Shown in pieces: positions 25,505 through 35,000 of a DNA stretch of 35,000 bases (the stretch's first letter is position 1; every line of letters begins with the position of its first letter). The position numbers and the translations under genes were made by a program. A model generated the notes under the pieces. The model was not told where the DNA came from. It made no database searches and saw nothing but the letters and a program-made list of their open reading frames with translations. The stretch comes from Chondrilla cf. caribensis (Eukaryota; Porifera; Demospongiae; Chondrillida; Chondrillidae). The stretch covers positions 2,697,971 to 2,732,970 of the forward strand of contig OZ026569.1 in assembly GCA_964020155.1 (NCBI GenBank), in the 5' to 3' direction.

Positions 25505-25712
25505 TTTGGAATATTTTTAAATTAATTACATTACATTATGCGTAACTATAATGAATTAATTATTGTTCACTTCATTATATATCCATAATAAGTACGTGAG
25601 TACGTATTATACGAGCCTGTATGATAAATGTATTATTATATGTCCACAGACCATGTAAACGTATTCAATGCATGCATGTGCACAACTACATCTATCACCC
25701 ATGCACTCATGC
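25505..25712. repeat. Second copy of the 21350-21560 flank segment
   Basis: A direct-repeat footprint of the tandem duplication that produced the receptor copies. From about 25720 to 25951 the sequence is unique AT-rich 3' flank of copy D. Confidence 0.65.
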
Positions 25713-25951
25713 TAAAGAACGTGTATACAGGTCACTCTTGGCTATCATACCACAGGCAGTAATTTGTTGTTGGATGGAAAAAATAAATTCAATTTAATAT
25801 AAAGCTATACATACTTCAACATTACATGGACAAAACTAATTAATACTATGTCTTAATTCTCGAAAAAAACACACAGGCACTGTGAAAACACTAAGACAAT
25901 GCACAATGTCATGTGATTCAAAGAAACATAAGCCGTACACGATGTGTGTAG

Positions 25952-28355
25952 TCAAAGAAATCGGAGCCACTTCAATGGCTTAACAATGAGACAATTTGCG
26001 ACTGGTACAACCTTGGCAAAAAAAACAGTGGCAAAGCGATCTAACATGCTAACATCAATTGAGTAGTCATTGGCAAGTCTAACATTGTCCCTCAGATAAA
26101 GCAGAGCAAGGTCCATTTCACCAATCAACATGTTGGCAATCCACAGGGGTTGTTGTATCCTCCACTGGGCTTCCGGTCTTTGATATAGCTGGACTTTCTC
26201 AATTAGTGGCGTGAGGACAGAAATAGCCCTCCTGGGTTTGAATACACTGAGTAGCGCTCGGCCAAAAGTGGAGCACCTGTTGATGTAGTCCATTGTGTTC
26301 TGATTCAACACCTCTTCTGTGATTTCCAAACAATTCTCAATGATTGAAACAGCTTCCTTGATATCTGCTGAAGACCAGGATTTCAGTAAGAAACGACAAT
26401 AGTAAGAGCATGCTACAGTATAGTCGAGCTTATACTGTTCACCTAAATGCTCGAAGATGGCAAGTGACTGTTCAAAATATTCACGCGCTTCTAAACGGTC
26501 GTATTTCTTCACCAAGTCTCCAAGCTGAAATAGAAGCAATGCATATTCTTTGCTCTTGTACCCACAACCCCGCTTGACTGTCTCCAGATTCCTCTTGATG
26601 GTGGCTATCCCTTTGTCATAATCCGGTCGCAAGTACCAAGAGAGAGTGATCAATGTGTATGCAAACAGCTCGGGGTCTGGGTTTTCCATACACATCATTT
26701 CAAGCGCTTGGTATCCCTTCTTTCTTCCTTCCTTGTCGTCACCAGATTTAGCAATTAAGCTGGCCCAGCAAGAAAGATACTTTGCTTCGGATGTTCTTGG
26801 AACGGTGTCCATCTGCTGGGATAGAGAGAAACACTGCTCCATACACTTTACCTGCTCTTGTGCTCCTCTTGGAGACATTCTACAGGACTGAACAGCTACA
26901 AAAAGAACTTCGGGGATCTCACTCCACTGACATTCGGTACTTTTTTCGTTGTATTTGGTCACTCCAGCATTACCAACTGCAAAGAGATGCGAGGCGAGAT
27001 AGCCCAACATCCAGTAGTCACTTCTAGCATGCAAATCTTTCTGGTAAGCCAGGATCACTCGTAACAGTGGAAGCAGGTAGGACTCCTGTGTTGGAGGAAC
27101 GAAACTTTCCCACTTTGAAAGTACATCATTTCTGAGTGTGGAGTGGGTCACTCTGTGCATGTGATACAGACGAACAGGTCGGTCATTTGTATCCTTGGTT
27201 GATTTTGTGGTGAACAGGAGAGGGCATTTGACAAGCTTCTGCATTTCCAATTCATCTGCCAAACTGGAGCCTCTCCACGACTTGATATAGTCCTTGATCA
27301 ATGCCTCGGGGATATTCTTGCACTCACAGTACGCCAAAGCAATGAAAGCCAGCCTAAATATCTTGGAATTGCCAAGTTTTTGCAGTGTTTTCACCACAGC
27401 AGTTGAAAGGCATTTCTGTGCATACTGCGTGGTCTGGAATGGATACTTCATTGCTCTATCAAACTCCCTGACGTACTTCTTCCAGTTGTACTTTGGGTTG
27501 TCTTTTGTCTTCAGTCTCTTGTAGACAGCAGCTGACACTAATGCTAGAGGTATCCCCTCCAATTTTTCTGCCACCTCTTTCACATCCTGCAAATATTCAG
27601 CATCTAACTGTTTCATACAAACATTGGTTCCTTCTTTCTCAACTTCTACCAGTAACTGTATAGCATCCTGGGGGGATAGTTCAAGCTTCTTCCTGTCAAC
27701 AACTCGGAGGTAAGTGCTATCCTGAAATTTACCTTGGAGCTGCATAGTGATAAGGGCCTTCCCTCTCCCCCAGTAATTTGTTCTCATGCTAGAGCTGTGA
27801 GGTATGTACTGGAAGATCTCCTTTCCTTCTTTACTGTCTGTCCAATTCATCACATTTTCAACGATTACTAGCCAGTCACGATGTTTGCGCAGTGTTTCAC
27901 CGACAATGATCACCAGAATGTCTAGTTTACTAAGATACGAGTCCTTCTGAGCTGCATTATGGATGGACTCCATTTTCTCAATGCCGAGACACTCTGCGAA
28001 CTCCAAGTAGGAGTGATACAGCTCTTCCAAGCTACCAGCATGCAATGTATAGACAATTACCGAGCGTCCAGTAGCGACGTGCTCATTGAAGTAGTGTTCG
28101 CCGAATTGTCTAGCAAGTTGACTCTTTCCCGTACCAGGATCCCCCTCCAAGACAACGCTTGAGATGAAGTCTTGCATTTCACCTGCGTTCTGCAATATGG
28201 ATGCAAACTTATCTTGTATGTGCTCAACAACGTCTCTCCTCTTCAGTACATAGTGCTCACAAGACGGAATGAGGGCACATAGCTGCATTGGCTGAGAAAT
28301 ATTCCATGGTAATCATACGTAGCTCCGTTTATAGAGTTTGGCTCGCTCCATGTAA

Positions 28356-28388
<33 letters not shown>

Positions 28389-28431
28389 CACACACACACG
28401 CACACACACACACACACGCACACACACACAC

Positions 28432-28480
<49 letters not shown>

Positions 28481-28978
28481 GATGTAGTCAAAATCGTAGT
28501 AGGTAGGCACTGATCATACAAGACACTACCAATTTTCCACCTTTCGGGACTAAGACCCGTAAAATCATACCTTTCGTCTCAAATCTTCATTCAGAATACA
28601 GATACCAGGATATCTTCTACACTCGTCTTCGGATATCCTGCCCTCTAAATAATCCTGGAGGTATTCGGATAACTGTACGAATTCGTCCATAAGCTCTTCC
28701 ATAAGCTCTCCAATTGTCATGGCATTATCCACGTCTTCACAAATGTAATCCAGCAGCTTTGTGGTTGGGCTGGTCGACTCTTCGAAAGTCTTCACCACCT
28801 GACTGTTAACCTCCCAGTATCCCAGCTCGGCTATTCTGGCAGCCAAAACTTGCCATCTGCCCGGGTTAGAATCCAGGTCGTTGCACACACGCTGGTGAAT
28901 ACCGAACGGAAGACGATTACAGGGCAAAGACCTTGAACGACGTGGCAGCTTAAAAGATGGATCTAGAACTTCGTTCAT
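25952..28978 (-). CDS. Death-NB-ARC-TPR receptor (STAND/NLR-like), diverged copy D
   Basis: Exons 28978-28571 and 28291-25952, phase 0, give 915 aa. The intron position is the same as in A-C (CCA ATG CAG CTA, equivalent to their CGT TTC CAG CTG). The Death-like domain ([42 protein letters not shown]) is followed by NB-ARC: Walker A GDPGTGKS (186-193), Walker B WLVIVENV with Glu281 where A-C have Asp, [10 protein letters not shown], an intact GIPLAL (382-387) and [10 protein letters not shown] at the MHD position. TPR-like helices follow ([27 protein letters not shown], as in A-C). The C-terminus keeps [17 protein letters not shown] but lacks the cysteines of A-C. Much more diverged than A-C are from each other, it probably reflects an older duplicate. 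No disabling change is seen. Confidence 0.88.
28355..28478 (+). repeat. (CA)n microsatellite with 18-bp CG period, intron of copy D
   Basis: CA runs are interrupted by a CG step at 28381, 28399, 28417 and 28435, exactly 18 bases apart, then a pure CA run. TG in the sense of the gene. Confidence 0.93.
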
Positions 28979-29236
28979 GGCTAATAATACTGTTAGGTGG
29001 CTTGATTTGAATCATGTAAAAAATGTGTTCAGAACCGCGAAAATTTATACATTATAATGGCTATTAATCCATACTTAATTTCAAGCCTACAATATAATCA
29101 CTGTACAATAATATAGTGATATATCCAATAAAATTCACCGCCACAAACAACTCGGGCAGAGAATGGGTAACAGGTACGCAATGAAATCTTGAAAAAAAAA
29201 ACAATATTGTCACGCAGCTAAGGATAAGGCAAGCGG
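28979..29236. promoter_or_regulatory. 5' flank of copy D
   Basis: About 260 bases upstream of the start codon. The first 60 bases (GCTTGATTTGAATCATGTAA and on) are repeated at about 29320-29390. No clear TATA box in gene sense; the promoter role is inferred from position only. Confidence 0.3.
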
Positions 29237-29390
29237 GATCGACGATTACAGAGCAAAGACCCTGAAGGACGTGGCAGCTTAAGAGATAGATCTAGAACGT
29301 CGTTCATGGATAATACTGTCAGATGGCTTGATTTGAACATAGATACTCCAACACTATATGATTTGAATCATGTAAAAATGTGTTCAGGTC
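29237..29390 (-). pseudogene. Truncated duplicate of the start of copy D
   Basis: From 29309 leftwards the minus strand reads MNDVLDLSLKLPRPSGSLLC followed by NR, matching the first residues of copy D ([22 protein letters not shown]). Homology then ends, just before the conserved LPFG. The copy also includes about 80 bases of upstream flank. It is only about 25 codons, so it is a non-functional stub from unequal exchange or an aborted tandem duplication. Confidence 0.75.
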
Positions 29391-29947
29391 CACATATGCC
29401 TCGTGGATAGTGCAATGGTGCAATGTATTATAGTGAAAGAGTCTTGCTTCTCCTTATAGCATGTATGACAATCCTTGTTGTAGCATCAACGTTTTGACCT
29501 CATGCTCAATTAAACAATCACAATGCTCAGCTGAAGCAAAGTTGCATCCGCATCAGCATATATGAAGCAGTTGCAGAATTACGGCTTACGGCGTACAGAC
29601 ACATATAATTATGATGGCATTGACTGCTAGCACCATTGCAATATTCACCAGGCAACTCGTGTTCTAGGGAGCTATGGAAAGGCGTGCACTGAAGGTGTGT
29701 CTTTGAACAAGGGTAATATGTTGCGGCATACAGATAATCTTTATGGTTGCTGGATGAATTGTGGTGGGCGTCCATACGCGCCTCATAGCGCTTAATCGGA
29801 CGGTCCGCATACGGCTCCGTATATCAGACTGTTGCATAAACGTACAGGATACGTGTTCCCAAATATGGCATGCACCTACGTTTTTATCGTGTAACCAAAA
29901 AGTCAAGACTCGTTCGAACACCCAAATAGTCCGTCTCATTGTTGAGA
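29391..29947. other. Intergenic region and upstream of the SAM gene
   Basis: AT-rich to about 29740, then a more CpG-rich stretch with CGCGCC, CGGACGGTCCG (29797-29807, palindromic) and CGGCTCCG up to the SAM-gene ATG. This is consistent with a promoter region. No coding similarity is seen. Confidence 0.4.
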
Positions 29948-30609
29948 ATGGCTGAAGAAGTGAAGCGCTGGCTCGAGTCTAAAGGACTTGCTCATTACTT
30001 GGATCATTTCATTAGCAACGGATACGATGATAGAGAATCCGTAAAGTAAGATTTGTAAGCTTAGCGCGTGTCTTCCCGTCAATAGGGTTTCTGTTCGTGT
30101 AGTCAGATTCGACTATTCCTGAAAATGAATCGAGGCCCTTCATGAATACGACAACATCGCTTTGCAAATCTACAGCACTTGTAAAACTAGCCTAATTGGA
30201 CTGATTGAAGTTGTCACGTGTTCTCTCATTTAGAAGGTTGTAAACGTTTCCTTATCCGCAAACATATATACCGCCTCACCCCTAAGTTAGACGTGTTGAG
30301 CGGAAATACGGTATACCCAGCGGTTTCTTCGTAACGCTTGGTGAATTGGCTTAACGGGCGTCTGCTCTACTAACGTAGGTGTCTGGACGAAGAGGATTTA
30401 GACGCTATTGGGATCAGCGACACTCGACATCGAGCTATTCTCAAGGGCGAAATTCAGCCGCAGCGGCCGCCAGCGAAGTCCCTACCCGAAGTGTCCTCGA
30501 AGGCTAAATCTAACAGTATGGAGAGCAACGCGTGGGACCAGTTTGAGTCTATGTTGAAAGATATCGACGACATGATAGGCGACCTCAGCACTTTACGGAC
30601 TGAGGAGGT

Positions 30610-30668
<59 letters not shown>

Positions 30669-30691
30669 TGTGTGTGTGTGTGTGTGTGTGC

Positions 30692-30764
<73 letters not shown>

Positions 30765-31982
30765 TGTGCGGCCTATAGTTTGACTGTACAGCAGCCCTTC
30801 ACCCTGGTGCACTAACATTGTTCATAGATGCTCTATCCATTGTCAGTATGGACTCAGTATTACCGAGTCATTCATTATCAATCTAACGGTCCACTTAGTC
30901 TAATGGACAGCTATACCTCGGGAATATGTCAAAACATTGGTTTGCTGTAAATGTTTTTTTCACATCAAGTGTGCTGGTAGTCCCAGCTCACACCAAGTGT
31001 GCTGGTAGTCCCAGCTCACACCAAGTGTGCTGGTAGTCCCAGCTCACACCAAGTGTGCTGGTAGTCCCAGCTCACACCAAGTGTGCTGTACTTCTGGTTC
31101 ACACTAAGTGTACTGATAGTTCCAATTCACACGAGTGTGTTCATACACCTGATTTCCACCAAGTGTGTGTGTGTGCAACTTTTCCGCCCAGGGCATACTG
31201 GTTCTCCCAATTCCTTCCAAGTTTGCTTTTTGTCTACTCCTCATCCACTCTATGTCAATGCAGTTCTCTGCATGTTATTTGAACCTCTTTGTTCAATTAC
31301 AATGAAGAAATGTTAGCAATTCACATTAGGCTTAGTGAATGTGAATGTATTTAGGTCATATGTATTCAGTGTTGCATAGAGTGTGGTGCCAACTCACACA
31401 ATTATAATGATTGTGTTTGCCTACGTGTTTTATTCATGGCGGAGTTTGATTCAGTTCGGACAATGAAGACTGTTCTCGCCTACATTGGTTCTTTGTGCTA
31501 AGCAACTCTGGAGTTTGATTCGGACTGAAAATGGGTGAAAATTGATAGTCTCACTCACTTTATAAACTTCTGTTTGAGTTTTTTTATAAATTATGTCCAG
31601 CAGAATCCAAAAAATGTGAAATCCACATAACCACTTAGCCTTGTTTGCAATACCAGGTGGTACTTCCATTTCACTGAATACATTCAGTCACTAAAAAGTT
31701 GGTGTTAGAAGTTAAATGCTCTCTCTGTGTGATGTTTAGTATTGAAAGAATCGTGTCGAGTTGATCATACTGTATGTGTGTACATATGTACATATGTATA
31801 GATATATTGGGGATTTCCTAGCTATGTTGTTTTTCACTGTTTGACAATGCTAGGATGTTTATGTATTAAATGTGTGGGCGTACATGGAATTGTTGAATAG
31901 AGAACTGAATGTGCAAGTGCAAGTGCATGTGCAAGGAACAGCCATGCATGTGCATGATCCACATGGACAAATGTGCATGTAT

Positions 31983-32018
<36 letters not shown>

Positions 32019-33530
32019 AGACTCACACACTTGTGTAAACATTAGCATTCTAATGGGATACACCATAAGTAAAGTTAGCATCTAGACACATACATCCTCT
32101 TCAATACTTAGCACTACACCAGTGTACAGAATATTGTGTACTCTGTGTTTTATTTCCTAACTATCTGTTATTTTTTGTACAAGTTGTCATGTAGCTGGTG
32201 ATGATGGTTGTCTCAACTACGGACAGGCTAGTACACATATTGCCTCCATGTCATCCACCTCTGCCCTAATGCCACTGCTGTGTTGCTGGAATAGAATGTG
32301 TGTTCATGTAAAGAAAATCACATACTACAGAGTAATGATTTTTGTGTTTTTGGTCACAAAATTGTGTACTAATGTTGTAAAGGATGGGTGAGGGTTTTCA
32401 AGAGAATTTGTCAACATTATTGAAAGTACTTTTGGGAGATGTTGGGATGTAGCTCTTTCCACAAGTTGGGCTGTTTCCAGATTGAGAAAGTGATTTATCC
32501 CTCTGACTACTTGCACTGGAAGAGTGGCTGCCTTCCAATTACCATTTCCCTGTAATTTCCCTGTAGTTGTGAAAATTGATGTTTATTCCGGACATTCCTC
32601 TTCATTGTGCTGGTTTGTTAGCCTATGGGCACACACCACCTCGCTCCAGTCCCTTACATATGCATACATAATAGTGTGTGCGTGTACATATTTGGACTTA
32701 ATTCCTACAGTCCAAACTGCTCAACCACAAGTTTATAAACTTCGGTGCTGTTGGCATGAGGTGATGTGTGTACGTATATATAAGGCTTTATGATGTATTG
32801 CCTAATATGCATGTACGTACAAATTGTCTGTATGCTTGCTTTGCTTGCCATATTAGCACTGTGTTATTTTTCAGTGCAACAGTGAATTACACATGTATTA
32901 TTATGAAAAAAACTTCAATTACTACATATTCATATCTATTTTCATTACTTCTGTATAGTACAGATTTGTACCATGTATTTGTGTGTCTACATACGTACGT
33001 ACTACACACTCCTACGTACATGAGAAGTTACAAACTACACAAGATCCGCGATATGTACTGTATATGTTCATATGTACGTACCTTCGTAGACATACAATAC
33101 TGATTGTGATGGGCGTGTACATATTGCATATACATATGTACGTATGTACATCTGTGTGTAATACGGATTGTACATGCTTATCTATGCTTTTCGCATACAT
33201 ATATATGTACCTGTACGTATGTACTACACATATGTAGTATATACCCCCCTTCATGTGCTTGTAGTCCATTTGTCATCCATTTGCTCTCTCACATGACTGT
33301 CGAAGCCGTGGATCTTGTGCAGCTCATCACTTTCCATACGTGTTAATGTGCTCATAATCACAACCCTGTGCAGTACAAAGTATGTATAGGATGCCCATGA
33401 ACTGAGGGGCTAGGCTCAATGGATTTGTAGTAACACCTTTCAGCCCTGAGAAATTCAATGCCTATTTCGAAGCAGTCCGTGACCTCATTAAGGGCCGAAG
33501 GCACGATGTTCTGAAGTTTCACTCTTCTAC
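29948..33530 (+). CDS. SAM-domain protein, 5' part (four exons modelled, incomplete)
   Basis: Exon 1 is 29948-30045, with ATG in context GAGAATGG. Exon 2 is 30379-30607. Together they encode a SAM domain: VKRWLESKGLAHYLDHFISN, GYDDRESVKCLDEEDLDAIG, HRAILKGEI. A Pro/Ser linker and an acidic helix (WDQFESMLKDIDDMIGDL) follow. SAM domains mediate homo- or hetero-oligomerisation in signalling scaffolds. Two further exons are proposed from coding look and matching phase: 32711-32760 (SKLLNHKFINFGAVGM) and 33444-33530 (PEKFNAYFEAVRDLIKGRRH, DVLKFHSST). Phases 0 and 2 fit without a stop. The remote pattern (FG, then basic RRxxVLxF) slightly recalls the costars actin-regulator domain, but this is weak. 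The end of the gene was not found and probably lies beyond the window. Exons 1-2 are secure; 3-4 are tentative. Confidence 0.72.
30609..30762 (+). repeat. (TG)n microsatellite at the start of SAM-gene intron 2
   Basis: The donor of exon 2 (GTTCGTGTGTG) runs straight into about 150 bases of TG with a few CGTG interruptions. Confidence 0.95.
30961..31270 (+). repeat. 28-bp tandem repeat with graded decay
   Basis: Unit CACACCAAGTGTGCTGGTAG then TCCCAGCT. The first four units are nearly identical. The next ones keep the 28-29-base spacing (CACTAAGTGTACTGATAGTT, then CCACCAAGTGTGTG, and so on) but diverge progressively until barely recognisable near 31270. Confidence 0.85.
31271..31980. other. 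SAM-gene intron 2, no feature recognised
   Basis: AT-rich sequence without coding similarity or a clear element. Confidence 0.4.
31983..32012 (+). repeat. Short (CA)n microsatellite
   Basis: About 15 CA units inside the presumed SAM-gene intron. Confidence 0.9.
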
Positions 33531-33694
33531 GTATGTGCGTATGTCATGCATTGGGGGGTGTTTTACTTGTCAATTCGGAAACCCAGCATTTCAAAATCAT
33601 GTCTAGAAACCTGGAGAGTTGGAGACGGTCATAGTCCAATATCACTCGTCTGATACCTACATTTATACATATGCACATACATATGTGCATACAT

Positions 33695-33880
33695 ATACGG
33701 GCGCCTCTATTAAAGGACACCACAGAAATTGTCTCCATACAAAAGACACTTTCTGACACCCTAAAAAACTTTCCTATGGTTTTAATACTTTTCTTAGTTC
33801 TGAAAAGTTGACTGCCTCTCTACAGTGGACAAATTAGCTGGTCCCAATGTGTCCTCTATGAAGAAGTTCAACTGTGTACA
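33695..33880. mobile_element. Possible miniature element relic
   Basis: CCTCTATTAAAGGACACC on the left and GTCCCAATGTGTCCTCTATG on the right contain opposed and direct GGACAC/GTGTCC-type motifs in an otherwise non-coding stretch, as in old pogo-type MITEs. The borders are not certain. Confidence 0.3.
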
Positions 33881-34450
33881 TACATACACAATCCAGTGTT
33901 TATACAGCAATCATTGTTCTTACACACTGCTGTTTGTTATTGACTGCATACGTCCATGTGTATGCTACCAAAACCTCACAACCTGATGACTATCCTTGCA
34001 TGGCTTCATTCCTACCATGTGTTCAATCCTATTCTGTGAATACATCACCTCCCACCTACGTACGTACGTAATTCTGAAACGTTTTGAAACAAAACATGTT
34101 CTGTTGTGAACCTGGGGCCTCTCAGTGAAATCTATGTTTGTCTTCAGTCTCCTCCTGGTGCACATCTGGTTGCACAACATGTGAATGCCCCTGAACTGCT
34201 TAATTGAAATAACTTGTGGCTTATCTGTCATTTGAATGAGGGTTGCTTAGTGATGTCAGAGAAAATGTTATACACAATTGGTTGAAACTGCCTTTGTTTT
34301 TGAAACTGGCTTTGTTTTAGCGGATTATTTCCAGCCTTCAATTTGTAAAATGATTCCATTCAATTTCAAAGTAAAAGTCAACCAATTTGTTTTCATACCT
34401 CTTGTGGGAATATGGACATAGAAGTGTATATTTGCATACATACATATGTA

Positions 34451-34648
34451 CCGTATAGCGGGAAAGTTTCGGGGACTAAAAGTTTCACGAATTTCGCAAA
34501 GAAACTGGTATTCTGGAAAGTTTTATTCGTGAACACTCAATGACGTAATCGTCTGGCAATCAATTAACACTATGGGCGTTAAAAACGCGAAACTTTTTCC
34601 ACAAAATCCTCGAAATTGAGCAATTCGCGAAACTTTCTGTCCATACGG
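34451..34648. mobile_element. 198-bp MITE with TA target duplication and GAAAGTTTCG inverted ends
   Basis: Starts CCGTATAGCGGGAAAGTTTC and ends GCGAAACTTTCTGTCCATAC then GG, flanked by TA on both sides. The ends are inverted repeats with the shared pattern TACCGTAT, five variable bases, GAAAGTTTCG. Internal sub-terminal TTTCGCGAA-type motifs repeat. Non-coding and probably mobilised in trans by a Tc1/mariner-pogo-type transposase (inference from TA). Confidence 0.75.
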
Positions 34649-34765
34649 TATTTACTTTCAAAATTCACAATTTGTGGAAGTTTTGCTTTGGGAACATTTA
34701 AATGTATGTTATTTGACTATGATCACATGATTGTCACATGATTTATCACACCTTTCACATGACAA

Positions 34766-35000
34766 ACCAAGTGTATCGTGTTGTTAAGATGACGTGTGTG
34801 TAATCAAATCCAGACACTTTATCACTCCTTGTCACATCCTTTGACATCTTATTTGAGCTCCAATCTTCCCAGTAGTTACAACCATGGTTGGACTCACCAC
34901 ATAACTAACCAAGTGTATTGTGAGGTTAAGATGTGTGTGTAATCAAATCCAGACACTTTCCCCACTCTTTGTCATATCCATTGACAACTTAACTGAGCTT
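34766..35000 (+). repeat. Tandem repeat with period of about 142 bp, cut by the window edge
   Basis: ACCAAGTGTAT, then GTGTGTGTAATCAAATCCAG and ACACTTT occur at about 34766 and again about 142 bases later, each followed by a similar TTTGACATCTTATTTGAGCT-like tail. At least two units are visible. Confidence 0.8.

Noticed and set aside
32190..32290. Possible extra SAM-gene exon reading GDDGCLNYGQASTHIASMSS
   Set aside because: It has an AG acceptor, but the donor is weak and the phases fit the neighbouring exons less well than the direct join from exon 2 to 32711.
34152..34210. Possible terminal SAM-gene exon after TTTGTCTTCAG
   Set aside because: A good acceptor, but the frame required by the preceding exon ends quickly and gives no recognisable protein, so it is too uncertain to list.

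Overview
The window is nuclear DNA of an animal, most likely an early-branching invertebrate such as a demosponge. This placement is inference. It rests on short GT-AG introns, animal gene families (LanC-like protein, microsomal clan-3-type P450, SAM-domain protein, Death-domain NB-ARC receptors), dense CA/TG microsatellites and many small inverted-repeat elements. Gene models were joined by hand from coding similarity, splice sites and codon phase. No bacterial operon, CRISPR, rRNA or tRNA was seen.

Layout from left to right. 1-3657 (+): the 3' part of a LanC-like (LANCL) gene, six exons to the stop codon, with both zinc-ligand motifs. 3658-7968: an intergenic stretch with an orphan fragment of a P450 exon, a CA repeat, a GC-rich block of unknown origin (5576-6715) and two interleaved inverted repeats (6116-7553). 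7969-12637 (-): a complete 13-exon microsomal P450, predicted 528 residues, every splice phase consistent. 13295-24985 (-): three tandem, nearly identical two-exon genes (copies A, B, C; 912, 911 and 907 residues), each with an N-terminal Death domain, an NB-ARC ATPase and a C-terminal TPR-like region. 25952-28978 (-): a fourth, strongly diverged gene of the same architecture (copy D, 915 residues). Between B and C lie a small TA-flanked element and a broken retroelement coding relic. Upstream of D lies a truncated copy of D's own start. 29948 to the right edge (+): a SAM-domain gene, four exons modelled, incomplete.

The main biological content is the Death-NB-ARC-TPR array. It is a STAND/NLR-type receptor cluster of the kind that senses microbes or damage and signals through Death-domain partners. 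Copies A-C look recently duplicated. Their residue differences gather in the TPR-like half, and their immediate upstream sequences differ in TATA-like and E-box elements. Copies A-C have lost the GxP motif of the NB-ARC core, which D keeps. The P450 (likely oxidation of small or xenobiotic molecules at the ER) and the LANCL gene (glutathione/zinc chemistry) are ordinary neighbours, with no sign of joint regulation.
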